Part shown: positions 37,888 through 46,336 of the stretch, piece after piece
How positions within the stretch are numbered: the stretch's first letter is position 1
How the letters are laid out: the number at the start of each line of letters is the position of its first letter
Assembly (NCBI RefSeq): GCF_035594035.1
Contig: NZ_CP141588.1
Span: 930,001 to 994,000, forward strand
DNA: 64,000 nt
From: Sphingomonas sp. LY54
GTDB lineage: Bacteria; Pseudomonadota; Alphaproteobacteria; Sphingomonadales; Sphingomonadaceae
Direction of reading: 5' to 3'
Position numbers and translations under genes: made by a program
The notes under the pieces: generated by a model
Told to the model about the DNA's origin: nothing
The model's database searches: none
What the model saw: the letters and a program-made list of their open reading frames with translations, nothing else

Positions 37888-38015
37888 GCATTCCCCTCGT
37901 CCCCGCAAAGAAGCGGGACCCCCGCGTTCGCGGGGGTGACGATAATGGGCAGGGCGGTTCGGGCATTCTCGTCACTCCTGCGAACGCGGGAATCCCGCTT
38001 TTGTTCGGCCCGTCA
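37888..38015. repeat. Pair of inverted REP-like palindromic repeats
   Basis: Two copies of a unit that begins CGTCAC(C/T)CC(C/T)GCGAACGCGG and continues to a CCCGCTT stretch. One reads on the minus strand (about 37944 to 37898) and one on the plus (about 37970 to 38003). Each unit is itself a palindrome centred on GCGAACGCG. Extragenic repeats of this form are scattered in many sphingomonad genomes. They lie between trcR and the oxidoreductase gene and touch the 3' end of the latter. Confidence 0.75.
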
Positions 38016-39014
38016 CTCCACCTCGAGCACGATCTTGCCGATATGCTCGCTGCTTTCCATGCGGCGGTGCGCGTCGGCGGCCACTTCGAGAGGGAGAACG
38101 GTGTCGATGACCGGGCGAATGCGGCCGGATTCGAGGTGGGGCCAGACCTTGTCGCGCAGCGCGTCGGCGATGGCGGCCTTGAATTCGACGGGACGTGCTC
38201 GAAGCGTCGAACCGGTCAGCGTCAGGCGCCTGGCCATGATCGCCCAGACTGGGATTTCCGCCTTGGCGCCGCGCTGGACGGCGATCGAGACGTGACGCCC
38301 CTCCTCGGCCATGCAGGCGATGTTGCGCGCCACATAATCGCCGCCGATCATGTCGAGCACGACGTCGACGCCGCGGCCGCCGGTGATGCGCTTCACCTCC
38401 TCCGCGAAATCGGCCTCGCGATAGTTGACCGCATAGTCGGCGCCGATCTCGAGCGCCCTCGCCGCCTTTGCGTCCGAGCCGACGGTGACGATGACGGTGA
38501 GGCCGAACGCTTTGCCGAGCAGGATCGCGGTGGTGCCGATGCCGCTGGTGCCGCCATGGACGAGCGCGGTCTCGCCCGCCTTCGCGCCGCCCCGGTCGAA
38601 CAGGTTGGACCAGACGGTGAAGAAGGTCTCGGGCAGCGCCGCCGCCTCGACCATCGACAGGCCGGCGGGAACGGGAAGGCATTGCGCGGCCGGCGCGACG
38701 CAATATTGCGCGTAGCCGCCGCCGGCGACGAGCGCGCAGACTGGCTGGCCGAGCAGCGCCCGATCGACGCCGTCGCCGAGCGCGACGATCGTGCCCGCGA
38801 TCTCGAGCCCGGGGATGGCCGGCGCGCCGGGCGGCGGCGGATAGAGGCCCATGCGCTGCATCACGTCTGGCCGGTTGACGCCGGCAGCCGCGACGCGGAC
38901 CAGCACCTCGCCCGGCCCGGGCTGCGGCACCGGCCGCTCGACGGGCCTCAGCATTTCCGGTCCGCCCGGCTGCTCGGCCTCGATCGCGACCATCATGGCC
39001 GGAACGGTGGTCAT
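38013..39014 (-). CDS. NAD(P)H-quinone oxidoreductase-like protein (PIG3 type)
   Basis: A 333-residue MDR-superfamily enzyme without the structural zinc Cys cluster. GVNRPDVMQRMGLYPPPPG and GLEIAGTIVALG mark the catalytic domain, VHGGTSGIGTTAI the NADPH loop, and EVKRITGGRGVDVVLDMIGGDY the PIG3/QOR subfamily. Start ATG 39014 with GGGGAG eight bases upstream; the frame to 39068 overlaps the divergent DUF1192 promoter. Reduces quinones with NADPH. Confidence 0.93.
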   Translation of the reverse strand: MTTVPAMMVAIEAEQPGGPEMLRPVERPVPQPGPGEVLVRVAAAGVNRPDVMQRMGLYPPPPGAPAIPGLEIAGTIVALGDGVDRALLGQPVCALVAGGGYAQYCVAPAAQCLPVPAGLSMVEAAALPETFFTVWSNLFDRGGAKAGETALVHGGTSGIGTTAILLGKAFGLTVIVTVGSDAKAARALEIGADYAVNYREADFAEEVKRITGGRGVDVVLDMIGGDYVARNIACMAEEGRHVSIAVQRGAKAEIPVWAIMARRLTLTGSTLRARPVEFKAAIADALRDKVWPHLESGRIRPVIDTVLPLEVAADAHRRMESSEHIGKIVLEVE

Positions 39015-39097
39015 AAGGTCACGCTCCCCGAAGAATGTTGGGGATATAATCCTGCGCGATGTTGACACAAGCAGCCCGCCGGGTGGAGTCTTCGGCC

Positions 39098-39295
39098 ATG
39101 GACCTCGACGAGCTCTTTCCCGACAAGCCCGGCGACCCGCTGACGCTGCTCGCCAGGCAGGATCTCGATCCCTTCTCGGTCGACGAACTCAACGCCCGCA
39201 TCGCCCTGCTGGAAGCGGAAATCGCACGGACCCGGGCAAAAATTGAAGCCGCGGTTAACCATCGGGCAAGCGCCGAGGCTATATTCAAGAAATGA
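39098..39295 (+). CDS. DUF1192 protein
   Basis: A 65-residue protein: LFPDKPGDPLTLLARQDLDP then VDELNARIALLEAEIARTRA, the complete DUF1192 signature with a C-terminal coiled coil. Start ATG 39098 gives the family N-terminus (MDLDELFP). Function unknown; conserved in alphaproteobacteria. Confidence 0.9.
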   Translation: MDLDELFPDKPGDPLTLLARQDLDPFSVDELNARIALLEAEIARTRAKIEAAVNHRASAEAIFKK

Positions 39296-39422
39296 CCAGG
39301 CTGAGGAAACCACCCGGTGTTTTCCCTAGTTTGAAAGGCACGTGCTTGATGCTGGGCCGATGCGGCACGACATTAAGGTCAAGACGCCCGTGACGACCAA
39401 CGCGGGCACATAGGAGTAGACC

Positions 39423-41729
39423 ATGCCGTCATTTGCCCGCGAACTGGAACAGACGCTGCATACGGCCCTCGCCGAAGCCAGCGGTCGCCGGCACGAATAT
39501 GCGACCCTCGAACATCTGCTGCTCGCGCTGATCGAGGACACGCACGCTTCCAAAGTGATGAAGGCGTGCGGCGTCGACCTGCCCGAGTTGCGCGAAGCCG
39601 TCCGCCTCTATCTCGACAGCGAATTGGAAGCGCTCAAGGTCGAGGGCGAGACCGACCCCTCCCCGACCAGCGGCTTCCAACGTGTCGTCCAGCGCGCCAT
39701 CCTACACGTACAGTCCTCGGGCCGCGACGAAGTGACCGGCGCCAACGTGCTCGTCGCGCTCTTCTCCGAGCGCGAGAGCTATGCCGTCTATTTCCTGCAG
39801 CAGCAGGACATGAGTCGCCTCGATGCCGTCAGCTACATCAGCCACGGCGTCGGCAAGGGCGAGACCTCCACCGAGGCGCCCGAGGTGAAGGGTGTGGAGG
39901 AGACCAAGTCGGATGACGGCAAGAAGAAATCCGAATCCGCGCTGAAGCAGTTCACCGTCAACCTGAATGAGAAGGCCCTGGACGGCCGCGTCGATCCGCT
40001 GATCGGCCGCGGGCCCGAGGTCGACCGCACGGTGCAGATCCTGTGCCGCCGCTCCAAGAACAACCCGCTCTATGTGGGCGATCCCGGCGTCGGCAAGACC
40101 GCGATCGCGGAGGGCCTCGCGCGCAAGATCATCGAGGGCGACGTCCCCGAAGTGCTGAAGCCGGCCGTGATCTACTCGCTGGACATGGGCGCCCTGCTCG
40201 CCGGCACGCGCTATCGCGGCGACTTCGAGGAGCGGCTGAAGGCGGTCGTGACGGAGCTGGAAAAGCTTCCCGACGCGATCCTGTTCATCGACGAAATCCA
40301 CACCGTGATCGGCGCCGGCGCGACCAGCGGCGGCGCGATGGACGCGTCGAACCTCCTCAAGCCCGCGCTTTCGGGCGGGACGATCCGCTGCATCGGATCG
40401 ACCACCTACAAGGAGTTCCGCAACCATTTCGAGAAGGACCGGGCCCTGCTCCGGCGCTTCCAGAAGATCGACGTCAACGAGCCGACCATCGAGGACACGA
40501 TCAAGATCCTCGCCGGCCTGCGGTCGGCGTTCGAGGAGCATCACAGCGTCAAATATACGAGCGACGCGATCAAATCGGCGGTCGAGCTCAGCGCGCGCTA
40601 CATCAACGACCGCAAGCTGCCCGACAAGGCGATCGACGTAATCGACGAGGTCGGGGCGATGCAGATGCTGGTGCCGCCCAACAAGCGCAAGAAGACGATC
40701 ACGACCAAGGAGATCGAGGCGGTCATCTCGACCATCGCCCGGATCCCGCCGAAATCGGTGTCGTCGGACGACAAGAAGGCGCTCGAGCATCTCGACCGCG
40801 ACCTGAAGCGCGTCGTCTTCGGCCAGGACAAGGCGATCGAGGTGCTTGCCTCGGCGATCAAGCTGAGTCGCGCCGGCCTGCGCGATCCCGACAAGCCGAT
40901 CGGCAACTACCTCTTCTCCGGCCCCACCGGCGTCGGCAAGACCGAGGTCGCGCGTCAGCTCGCTTCGATCATGGGCATCCCGCTCCAGCGCTTCGACATG
41001 TCGGAATATATGGAGCGCCACTCGGTCAGCCGTCTGATCGGCGCGCCGCCGGGCTATGTCGGCTACGACCAGGGCGGCCTTTTGACCGACGCCGTCGATC
41101 AGCATCCGCACTCGGTGCTGTTGCTCGACGAGATCGAGAAGGCGCATCCCGACCTGTTCAACATCCTGCTGCAGGTGATGGACAACGGCAAATTGACCGA
41201 TCACCACGGCAAGACGGTCGATTTCCGCAACGTCATCCTGATCATGACGACCAATGCGGGCGCCAGCGACATGGCGCGCGAGGGCGTCGGCTTCGGCACT
41301 CAGACCCGCGAGGGCGAGGACGAGGAAGCGATCAAGCGGATGTTCACGCCGGAATTCCGCAACCGCCTCGATGCGATCGTGCCGTTCGGCTATTTGCCGC
41401 CGGAAGTCGTGGCGCGGGTGGTGGACAAGTTCATCCTCCAGCTCGAACTGCAGCTGGCGGACCGCGGCGTCCACATCAGCCTCGACGACGAGTCCAAGAA
41501 GTGGCTGACCGATCGCGGCTACGACCGGCTGTACGGCGCGCGCCCGATGGGTCGCCTCGTCCAGGAGAAGGTGAAGCAGCCGCTGGCCGAAGAATTGCTG
41601 TTCGGCAAGCTCACCAACGGCGGCGAGGTCAAGGTCCGCATCAAGGACAATACACTCGCCTTCGAGATCATCCCCGCCCCGCCCAAGGCGCGGCGCAAGG
41701 GCAAGAAGCAGCCCGAAGAACAGGCCTGA
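39423..41729 (+). CDS. clpA: ATP-dependent Clp protease ATP-binding subunit ClpA
   Basis: A 768-residue AAA+ unfoldase. Clp N domain 1-145 (two repeats; EYATLEHLLLALIED), then AAA1 with GDPGVGKTAIAEGLA near 220 and Walker B ILFIDEIHTV, AAA2 with GPTGVGKTEVARQLA near 500 and LLLDEIEKAHPD, plus the ClpP-binding IGL-type loop region and a KKQPEEQA tail. It feeds substrates to ClpP. The adaptor clpS is not adjacent. A strong terminator follows. Confidence 0.97.
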   Translation: MPSFARELEQTLHTALAEASGRRHEYATLEHLLLALIEDTHASKVMKACGVDLPELREAVRLYLDSELEALKVEGETDPSPTSGFQRVVQRAILHVQSSGRDEVTGANVLVALFSERESYAVYFLQQQDMSRLDAVSYISHGVGKGETSTEAPEVKGVEETKSDDGKKKSESALKQFTVNLNEKALDGRVDPLIGRGPEVDRTVQILCRRSKNNPLYVGDPGVGKTAIAEGLARKIIEGDVPEVLKPAVIYSLDMGALLAGTRYRGDFEERLKAVVTELEKLPDAILFIDEIHTVIGAGATSGGAMDASNLLKPALSGGTIRCIGSTTYKEFRNHFEKDRALLRRFQKIDVNEPTIEDTIKILAGLRSAFEEHHSVKYTSDAIKSAVELSARYINDRKLPDKAIDVIDEVGAMQMLVPPNKRKKTITTKEIEAVISTIARIPPKSVSSDDKKALEHLDRDLKRVVFGQDKAIEVLASAIKLSRAGLRDPDKPIGNYLFSGPTGVGKTEVARQLASIMGIPLQRFDMSEYMERHSVSRLIGAPPGYVGYDQGGLLTDAVDQHPHSVLLLDEIEKAHPDLFNILLQVMDNGKLTDHHGKTVDFRNVILIMTTNAGASDMAREGVGFGTQTREGEDEEAIKRMFTPEFRNRLDAIVPFGYLPPEVVARVVDKFILQLELQLADRGVHISLDDESKKWLTDRGYDRLYGARPMGRLVQEKVKQPLAEELLFGKLTNGGEVKVRIKDNTLAFEIIPAPPKARRKGKKQPEEQA

Positions 41730-41751
41730 TCACAGCCGCGTGAATAGGAAG

Positions 41752-41783
41752 AGGCCCTCTCCGGAAACGGAGGGGGCCTTTTT
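41752..41783 (+). terminator. Terminator after clpA
   Basis: AGGCCCTCTCCG-GAAA-CGGAGGGGGCCT, a 12-pair stem (one G-T), followed by five T. Confidence 0.9.
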
Positions 41784-41855
41784 CCTGGTTCCCGCGGCGC
41801 AGACTCCCACTCGCTTCAAAGCAAGGATAGGATGCCTCCCGGATCAGGGAGAGCC

Positions 41856-42494
41856 ATGATGTCCGAGCTCATCTTCTACACCAACCCGATGTCGCGCGGC
41901 CGGATCGTGCGCTGGATGCTCGAGGAACTGGGCGAGCCTTATGAAACCGTCCTGCTCGATTACGGCACGACGATGAAGGCGCCCGACTATCTGGCCGTGA
42001 ACCCGATGGGCAAGGTGCCGGCGATCCGACACAACGGGACGGTCGTGACCGAGGCGGGCGCGATCTGCGCCTATCTGGCCGACATGTTCCCGGATCGCGG
42101 GCTGGCGCCGCCATCGGGCAATCCGGCCCGCGGTCCTTATTATCGCTGGATGTTCTTCGCAGCGGGGCCGGTCGAGGCTGTGGTCACGGGCAAGGCGCTC
42201 GGCCTGTTGGCGCCCGAGGACAAGAAGATGATGGCGGGATACGGATCGTTCGACGAGACGATCGACGCGCTCGAGCGCGGCATCAGCCAGCATCCCTATA
42301 TCTGCGGCGACGAGTTCACCGCCGCCGACGTCTATGTCGGCTCGCAGATCGGCTGGGGGATGATGTTCGGCACGATCGATAGGCGCGCGGCCTTCGCCGA
42401 CTATGTTGGGCGTATCCAGGCCCGGCCCGCGGCGCTCCGCGCACGCGAAATCGACGACGCATTGATGCCCAAGAAAGAGGAGGAGCCGGCATGA
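41856..42494 (+). CDS. Glutathione S-transferase family protein
   Basis: A 212-residue protein. Thioredoxin-like N-domain: LIFYTNPMSRGRIVRWMLEE with Ser in the active-site position, NPMGKVPAI (cis-Pro) and EAGAICAYLAD (glutathione-binding). C-terminal helical domain with FTAADVYVGSQIGW. Start at ATG 41856 or the next codon (41859) after GGGAGAG. Conjugates or reduces with glutathione; substrate unknown. Its stop overlaps the next gene as ATGA. Confidence 0.92.
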   Translation: MMSELIFYTNPMSRGRIVRWMLEELGEPYETVLLDYGTTMKAPDYLAVNPMGKVPAIRHNGTVVTEAGAICAYLADMFPDRGLAPPSGNPARGPYYRWMFFAAGPVEAVVTGKALGLLAPEDKKMMAGYGSFDETIDALERGISQHPYICGDEFTAADVYVGSQIGWGMMFGTIDRRAAFADYVGRIQARPAALRAREIDDALMPKKEEEPA

Positions 42495-43363
42495 GCGGCG
42501 ATATCCGCACCCGGGCGATCGCGCTCTATGACCGCTTCACCCACGAGGGCCTCGATCGCCGCACCTTCATGGCCGAGCTGACCCGGATCGCGGGCAGCGC
42601 CGCCGCCGCCAACGCCCTGCTGCTCGGCATCGCCGCCAGCCCGGCCGCGGCGGCGATCAAGGCGGACGATCCGCGCCTGCTCATCACGCGCGGCTCGCTG
42701 GGGCTAGAAGGGCACGCGCTCGACGGCTATATGGCCGCGCCCAAGGGCAAGAAACGCCTCCCCTCGGTCATCGTCATCCACGAAAATCGCGGGCTCAATG
42801 CGCATATCGAGGATGTCGCGCGGCGGCTCGCGCTGGCCGGCTACTTTACGGTGGCGCCCGATTTCCTGACTCCCGCGGGCGGCACGCCGTCCGATCAGGA
42901 CAAGGCGCGCGAGATGATCGGCAAGCTCGACCTTGGCGCGAGCATGGCATCGGCGGTCGCGCTGGCCGGGCAGCTGAAGGGCGTGAAGACCAGCAACGGC
43001 AAGGTCGGCGCGGTCGGTTTCTGCTGGGGCGGCGCCTTCGTCAACCGCTTCGCCGTCGCCGGCGGTGACGCTCTCGACGCCGCGGTCTCCTATTACGGGC
43101 CGGCGCCGGACGTCGCCGAGGCGGCAATGGTGAGGATGCCGCTGATGCTGCACCTTGCCGGGCTGGACGAGCGCGTGAACGCCACCGGCCTCCCCTGGGC
43201 GGAGGCGCTGAAGAAGGCCGGCAAGACGGTCGAGGCGCACACCTATGCGAACGTCAACCACGCCTTCAACAACGACACGTCCGCCGAGCGTTACGACAAG
43301 GCGGCGGCGGACCTGGCGTGGCGGCGGACTCTGCACTTCTTCGGGCGGCATCTAAGTGGATAG
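42491..43363 (+). CDS. Dienelactone hydrolase family protein, probably Tat-exported
   Basis: A 290-residue protein. LDRRTFMAELTRIAG near residue 24 followed by a hydrophobic stretch (ALLLGIAASPAAAA) looks like a twin-arginine signal placed late in the sequence. The hydrolase part has HENRGL (Glu and Arg of the active site), nucleophile GFCWGG (Cys) and VNHAFNNDTS with the His. The Asp is probably in LAGLDERVNATG. Such proteins cleave dienelactone or other cyclic esters. Coupled to the transferase gene upstream by ATGA. Confidence 0.92.
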   Translation: MSGDIRTRAIALYDRFTHEGLDRRTFMAELTRIAGSAAAANALLLGIAASPAAAAIKADDPRLLITRGSLGLEGHALDGYMAAPKGKKRLPSVIVIHENRGLNAHIEDVARRLALAGYFTVAPDFLTPAGGTPSDQDKAREMIGKLDLGASMASAVALAGQLKGVKTSNGKVGAVGFCWGGAFVNRFAVAGGDALDAAVSYYGPAPDVAEAAMVRMPLMLHLAGLDERVNATGLPWAEALKKAGKTVEAHTYANVNHAFNNDTSAERYDKAAADLAWRRTLHFFGRHLSG

Positions 43364-43387
43364 GCCGCGGCTAAAGGGGGGATCGGG

Positions 43388-43540
43388 ATGTCACGAAACG
43401 CGCAGTTGGGCCTCAGCCTGGTGCTGACCGCCTTCATCCTCGGCATTGCCTTCTACACCGGCAATTCCGGGCTCTACATCCTCGCCGGGCTGGCGGCGGG
43501 CAGCGCCATCGCCCTGTGGCAACGCCGGCGGACGGCCTGA
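43388..43540 (+). CDS. Small membrane protein, 50 residues
   Basis: ATG 43388 follows a GGGGGGATC ribosome site. The product begins MSRNAQLGLSLVLTAFILGI and has a second hydrophobic stretch (YILAGLAAGSAIAL), then a basic end (WQRRRTA): two TM helices with both ends in the cytosol. Codon use is typical. It sits 24 bases after the hydrolase gene and before a terminator, so it is likely the last gene of that operon. Function unknown. Confidence 0.75.
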   Translation: MSRNAQLGLSLVLTAFILGIAFYTGNSGLYILAGLAAGSAIALWQRRRTA

Positions 43541-43545
43541 ACGAA

Positions 43546-43573
43546 AAAGGCCCGACGTCACCGCCGGGCCTTT
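43546..43573. terminator. Bidirectional terminator
   Basis: AAAGGCCCG-N10-CGGGCCTTT between two convergent genes. T5 on the minus strand and TTT on the plus side, so it can serve both the small membrane protein gene and the Bax-inhibitor gene. Confidence 0.85.
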
Positions 43574-43600
43574 CCGTTTCGTGCCTTCTCCGGGAAGCGC

Positions 43601-44347
43601 TTAGTCGCGCTGGCCCATGAACTGGAGGAGGAAGGTGAACATGTTGACGAAGTCGAGATAGAGCGACAGCGCGCCCATGATCACGGTCTTGCCCATCATG
43701 TCGGTGCCCGCCACGTGGGCGTACATGCTCTTGATGCGCTGCGTGTCGTAGGCGGTGAGGCCCGCGAACAGCAGCACGCCGATGAAGCTGATCACCAGTT
43801 GCATCGTGCCCGACTGCAGGAAGATGTTGATGATCGAGGCGACCAGCAGGCCGACCACGCCCATGATCAGGAAGGTGCCGAAGGCCGACAGATCCCGCTT
43901 GGTCGTGTAGCCGTAGAGGCTAAGGCCGAGGAATGCCGCCGCCGTGGCGAAGAAGGTCTGCGCGATCGACGTGCCGGTGAAGACCAAGAAGATCGACGCC
44001 ATCGACAGGCCCATCACCGTTGCGAACGCCCAGAAGAGCATCTGCGCGGTGGCGGTCGAGAGGCGGTTGATGCCGAAGCTCAGCACCATCACGAACGCCA
44101 GCGGCGAGAACATGATCAGATATTTGAGCAGACCGGGTCCGCCGAGGACCGTCGCCGCATAGCCGCTGTTCGCGAACAGCAGAGCGACGATGCCGGTGAG
44201 AAGGACGCCCGACGCCATATAATTGTAGACGGACAGCATGTAGGAGCGAAGGCCGGCGTCGAAGGCGACGCTTTCCCGGCCGACCCCAGCCGTTCCAGGC
44301 TGCGGCCTTGCGGTCGCTCGAGGGTCAAATCCGTTAGCCATGTTCAC
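43601..44347 (-). CDS. Bax inhibitor-1/YccA family membrane protein
   Basis: A 248-residue protein with seven TM helices: LRSYMLSVYNYMASGVLLTG, ATAQMLFWAFATVMGLSM, YTTKRDLSAFGTFLIMGVVG, LTAYDTQRIKSMY and a final LYLDFVNMFTFLLQFMG. The YDTQ and Asp residues correspond to the calcium/proton-leak gate of the family. It modulates membrane proteases or ion leak; precise role unknown. Confidence 0.94.
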   Translation of the reverse strand: MNMANGFDPRATARPQPGTAGVGRESVAFDAGLRSYMLSVYNYMASGVLLTGIVALLFANSGYAATVLGGPGLLKYLIMFSPLAFVMVLSFGINRLSTATAQMLFWAFATVMGLSMASIFLVFTGTSIAQTFFATAAAFLGLSLYGYTTKRDLSAFGTFLIMGVVGLLVASIINIFLQSGTMQLVISFIGVLLFAGLTAYDTQRIKSMYAHVAGTDMMGKTVIMGALSLYLDFVNMFTFLLQFMGQRD

Positions 44348-44463
44348 TCGTCTCCTTGATCGGCAATTGCCCCTGCCGTTGCGGCCAATATCGTGTGATA
44401 CGGGGGCGCTTTCAAGCGAAACCGGACATGCGCCCCGGATGCTTTCAAGTTGGTTGACGCCTT

Positions 44464-44997
44464 ATGCATCGCCTGTTCGTCGCCATTCGACCCCCGCGCC
44501 CGATCCGCGAGCAACTGCTCGCGGTCATGGGCGGCGTGCGCAACGCGCGCTGGCAGAGCGATGAACAGCTCCATCTGACGCTGCGTTTCATCGGCGAGGT
44601 CGACCGTCACCAGGCCGAGGACATCCATGCCGCGCTGGCCGCGATCCGCCATCCCGGCTTCGAGATCGCGCTGGCAGGCATCGGCCGCTTCGGCCGGCCG
44701 GGGCAGCCGGGGAGCCTGTGGGCGGGAGTGTCGCCGCACGAACCGCTCAAAGCCCTCCACCACAAGGTCGACCAGGCCGTCACCCGTGCCGGAGTGCCGC
44801 CCGAGCGCCGCGCCTTCGCGCCGCACATCACGCTCGCGCGGCTGAAGCGCGACGCCGGACCGATCGACGGCTTGCTGGCGCATTCCGGCGGCCTCTCTAG
44901 CCCGCTTTTTGCAGTGGATGCTTTCGCGCTCTACGAGAGCGAGCTTACGCCGGACGGGGCGATCTACTCGGTGGTCGAGCGCTTCGATCTCGGCTGA
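44464..44997 (+). CDS. thpR: RNA 2',3'-cyclic phosphodiesterase
   Basis: A 177-residue 2H phosphoesterase. HLTLRFIG (His37) and PHITLARL (near residue 121) are the two HxT catalytic motifs; RLFVAIRPP starts the protein as in the family. It ligates or hydrolyses 2',5' or 2',3'-cyclic RNA ends. Its stop codon abuts the convergent kinase gene. Confidence 0.95.
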   Translation: MHRLFVAIRPPRPIREQLLAVMGGVRNARWQSDEQLHLTLRFIGEVDRHQAEDIHAALAAIRHPGFEIALAGIGRFGRPGQPGSLWAGVSPHEPLKALHHKVDQAVTRAGVPPERRAFAPHITLARLKRDAGPIDGLLAHSGGLSSPLFAVDAFALYESELTPDGAIYSVVERFDLG

Positions 44998-45807
44998 TCA
45001 GGCGCCGAGCCGGCCGAGCAGGCGATCGACCATGCCCGCATAGGACGCCCCGAACAGCCGCAGATGCACGAGCGCGGGGAACAGTTGATAGACGTCGCGC
45101 CGTTCCCTCCATCCGGCCTCCAAGGGTCCGTAGGCATCCCAGAATTCGGCGGGGGGCGACCCGAACAGGGTCAGCATCGCAAGGTCGACTTCCGCGTCAC
45201 CGCCATAGCAGGCCGGATCGATCAGTGCCGCGAGCTTGCCGTCGGCAACGAGGATGTTTCCGGTCCAGAGGTCGCCGTGGAGAAAGGAGGGGGGCGGTGC
45301 GGCCGGCAGCAGATCGGGCAGGCGCCGGGCGAGGCGCTCGACCCGTTCGCGCGTCGGCCGGTCGAGGATGCTCGCCGTGGCGACCAGCCTCTGCTCGCCC
45401 CAGAAGGCCGGCCAGTCGCTGGTCTGGCGGTTGTCGAGCGCAACGGTGCCCAGCCGATAGTCGACCGGCCAGCCATATTGCCGGCCGACCTTGTCGTGGA
45501 GCCGCCGCACGACCCGTCCGATGTCGGTCCAGGCATGGGGGCTGAACACGCCGTCATTCTCGACATGGTGGAGCAGCAGCACGCCGTCATGCTCGCCCTC
45601 CACCATCGGCACCGGCACGCCTGCGCCCAGCAGCGCCCGCAGCATCGCCGCCTCGGTCGCGACGGCCGCCCCGCCCTTGGCGACCGTGCAACGGCCATCG
45701 GGGCGGCGGAGCAGCAAAACCTCGGACAGATCGCCGCCGGCAAGCCGCTCGAGCCGCTCGGCCGGAACGCCGGTGAGGTCGGCCACCTTGCTGGCGAAGG
45801 CCGTCAC
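44998..45807 (-). CDS. Fructosamine kinase family protein
   Basis: A 269-residue kinase-like enzyme: GGDLSEVLLLRRPDG N-lobe, then FLHGDLWTGNILVADG (catalytic loop with Asp) and LIDPACYGGDAEVDLAML (metal-binding Asp). Family members phosphorylate ketosamines to undo protein glycation. GTG start overlaps the stop of the phosphatase gene (GTGA). The pair kinase plus low-molecular-weight phosphatase is a known neighbourhood and may work on the same phospho-sugar adduct; that is inference. Confidence 0.92.
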   Translation of the reverse strand: MTAFASKVADLTGVPAERLERLAGGDLSEVLLLRRPDGRCTVAKGGAAVATEAAMLRALLGAGVPVPMVEGEHDGVLLLHHVENDGVFSPHAWTDIGRVVRRLHDKVGRQYGWPVDYRLGTVALDNRQTSDWPAFWGEQRLVATASILDRPTRERVERLARRLPDLLPAAPPPSFLHGDLWTGNILVADGKLAALIDPACYGGDAEVDLAMLTLFGSPPAEFWDAYGPLEAGWRERRDVYQLFPALVHLRLFGASYAGMVDRLLGRLGA

Positions 45808-46268
45808 CGCCCGGCGATCTTCCGCGCAAGGCCCCGCGCGCCTTCTGTGACGTCGCGCCAGGTGACTTCGAAATGCTCGGACTGGCCGTAATAAGGATCG
45901 GCCACCGCCTCCCCTTTCCGTCCCTCGACATGATCGAGCAGCAGCGACAATTGCGCCTTGCCGTCGTTCGGCTCGAGGCGCTTCAGATTGGCGAAATTCT
46001 CGGCATCGAGCGCGACGATATGATCGAAGCGGAGGAAATCGTCCGGCGCAACCTGACGCGCGCGCAGGTGGGAAATGTCGACGCCGTTCTTGCGGGCGAC
46101 GGCGATGGCGCGAGAGTCGGGCGAGCGCCCGACATGCCAGTCGCCGGTGCCGGCGCTGTCCACTTCGACATCGAGCCCCAGCCGTTCGGCCTCGGCGCGG
46201 AATGCCGCTTCGGCGAGAGGCGAGCGGCAGATGTTGCCGAGACACACGAACAGGACCGAAACCGTCAT
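45804..46268 (-). CDS. Low molecular weight protein-tyrosine phosphatase
   Basis: A 154-residue protein from ATG 46268. Signature CLGNICRSPLAEA (C-x5-R-S loop) at residue 9, SAGTGDWHVGRSPD, and VADPYYGQ with the general-acid Asp. Hydrolyses aryl or sugar phosphates. Upstream in-frame ATG at 46316 adds residues outside the family. Coupled to the kinase gene. Confidence 0.94.
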   Translation of the reverse strand: MTVSVLFVCLGNICRSPLAEAAFRAEAERLGLDVEVDSAGTGDWHVGRSPDSRAIAVARKNGVDISHLRARQVAPDDFLRFDHIVALDAENFANLKRLEPNDGKAQLSLLLDHVEGRKGEAVADPYYGQSEHFEVTWRDVTEGARGLARKIAGR

Positions 46269-46336
46269 CGCTGAAACCCTGTTGCCAATGTGCGCCCCTC
46301 TGCTAGCCAGAAGCACAGAACAAATCGAGAGGTGCC

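Noticed and set aside
39702..41474. A 590-codon minus-strand frame under clpA
   Set aside because: Exact antisense of a well-supported gene; composition typical of GC-rich reverse frames.
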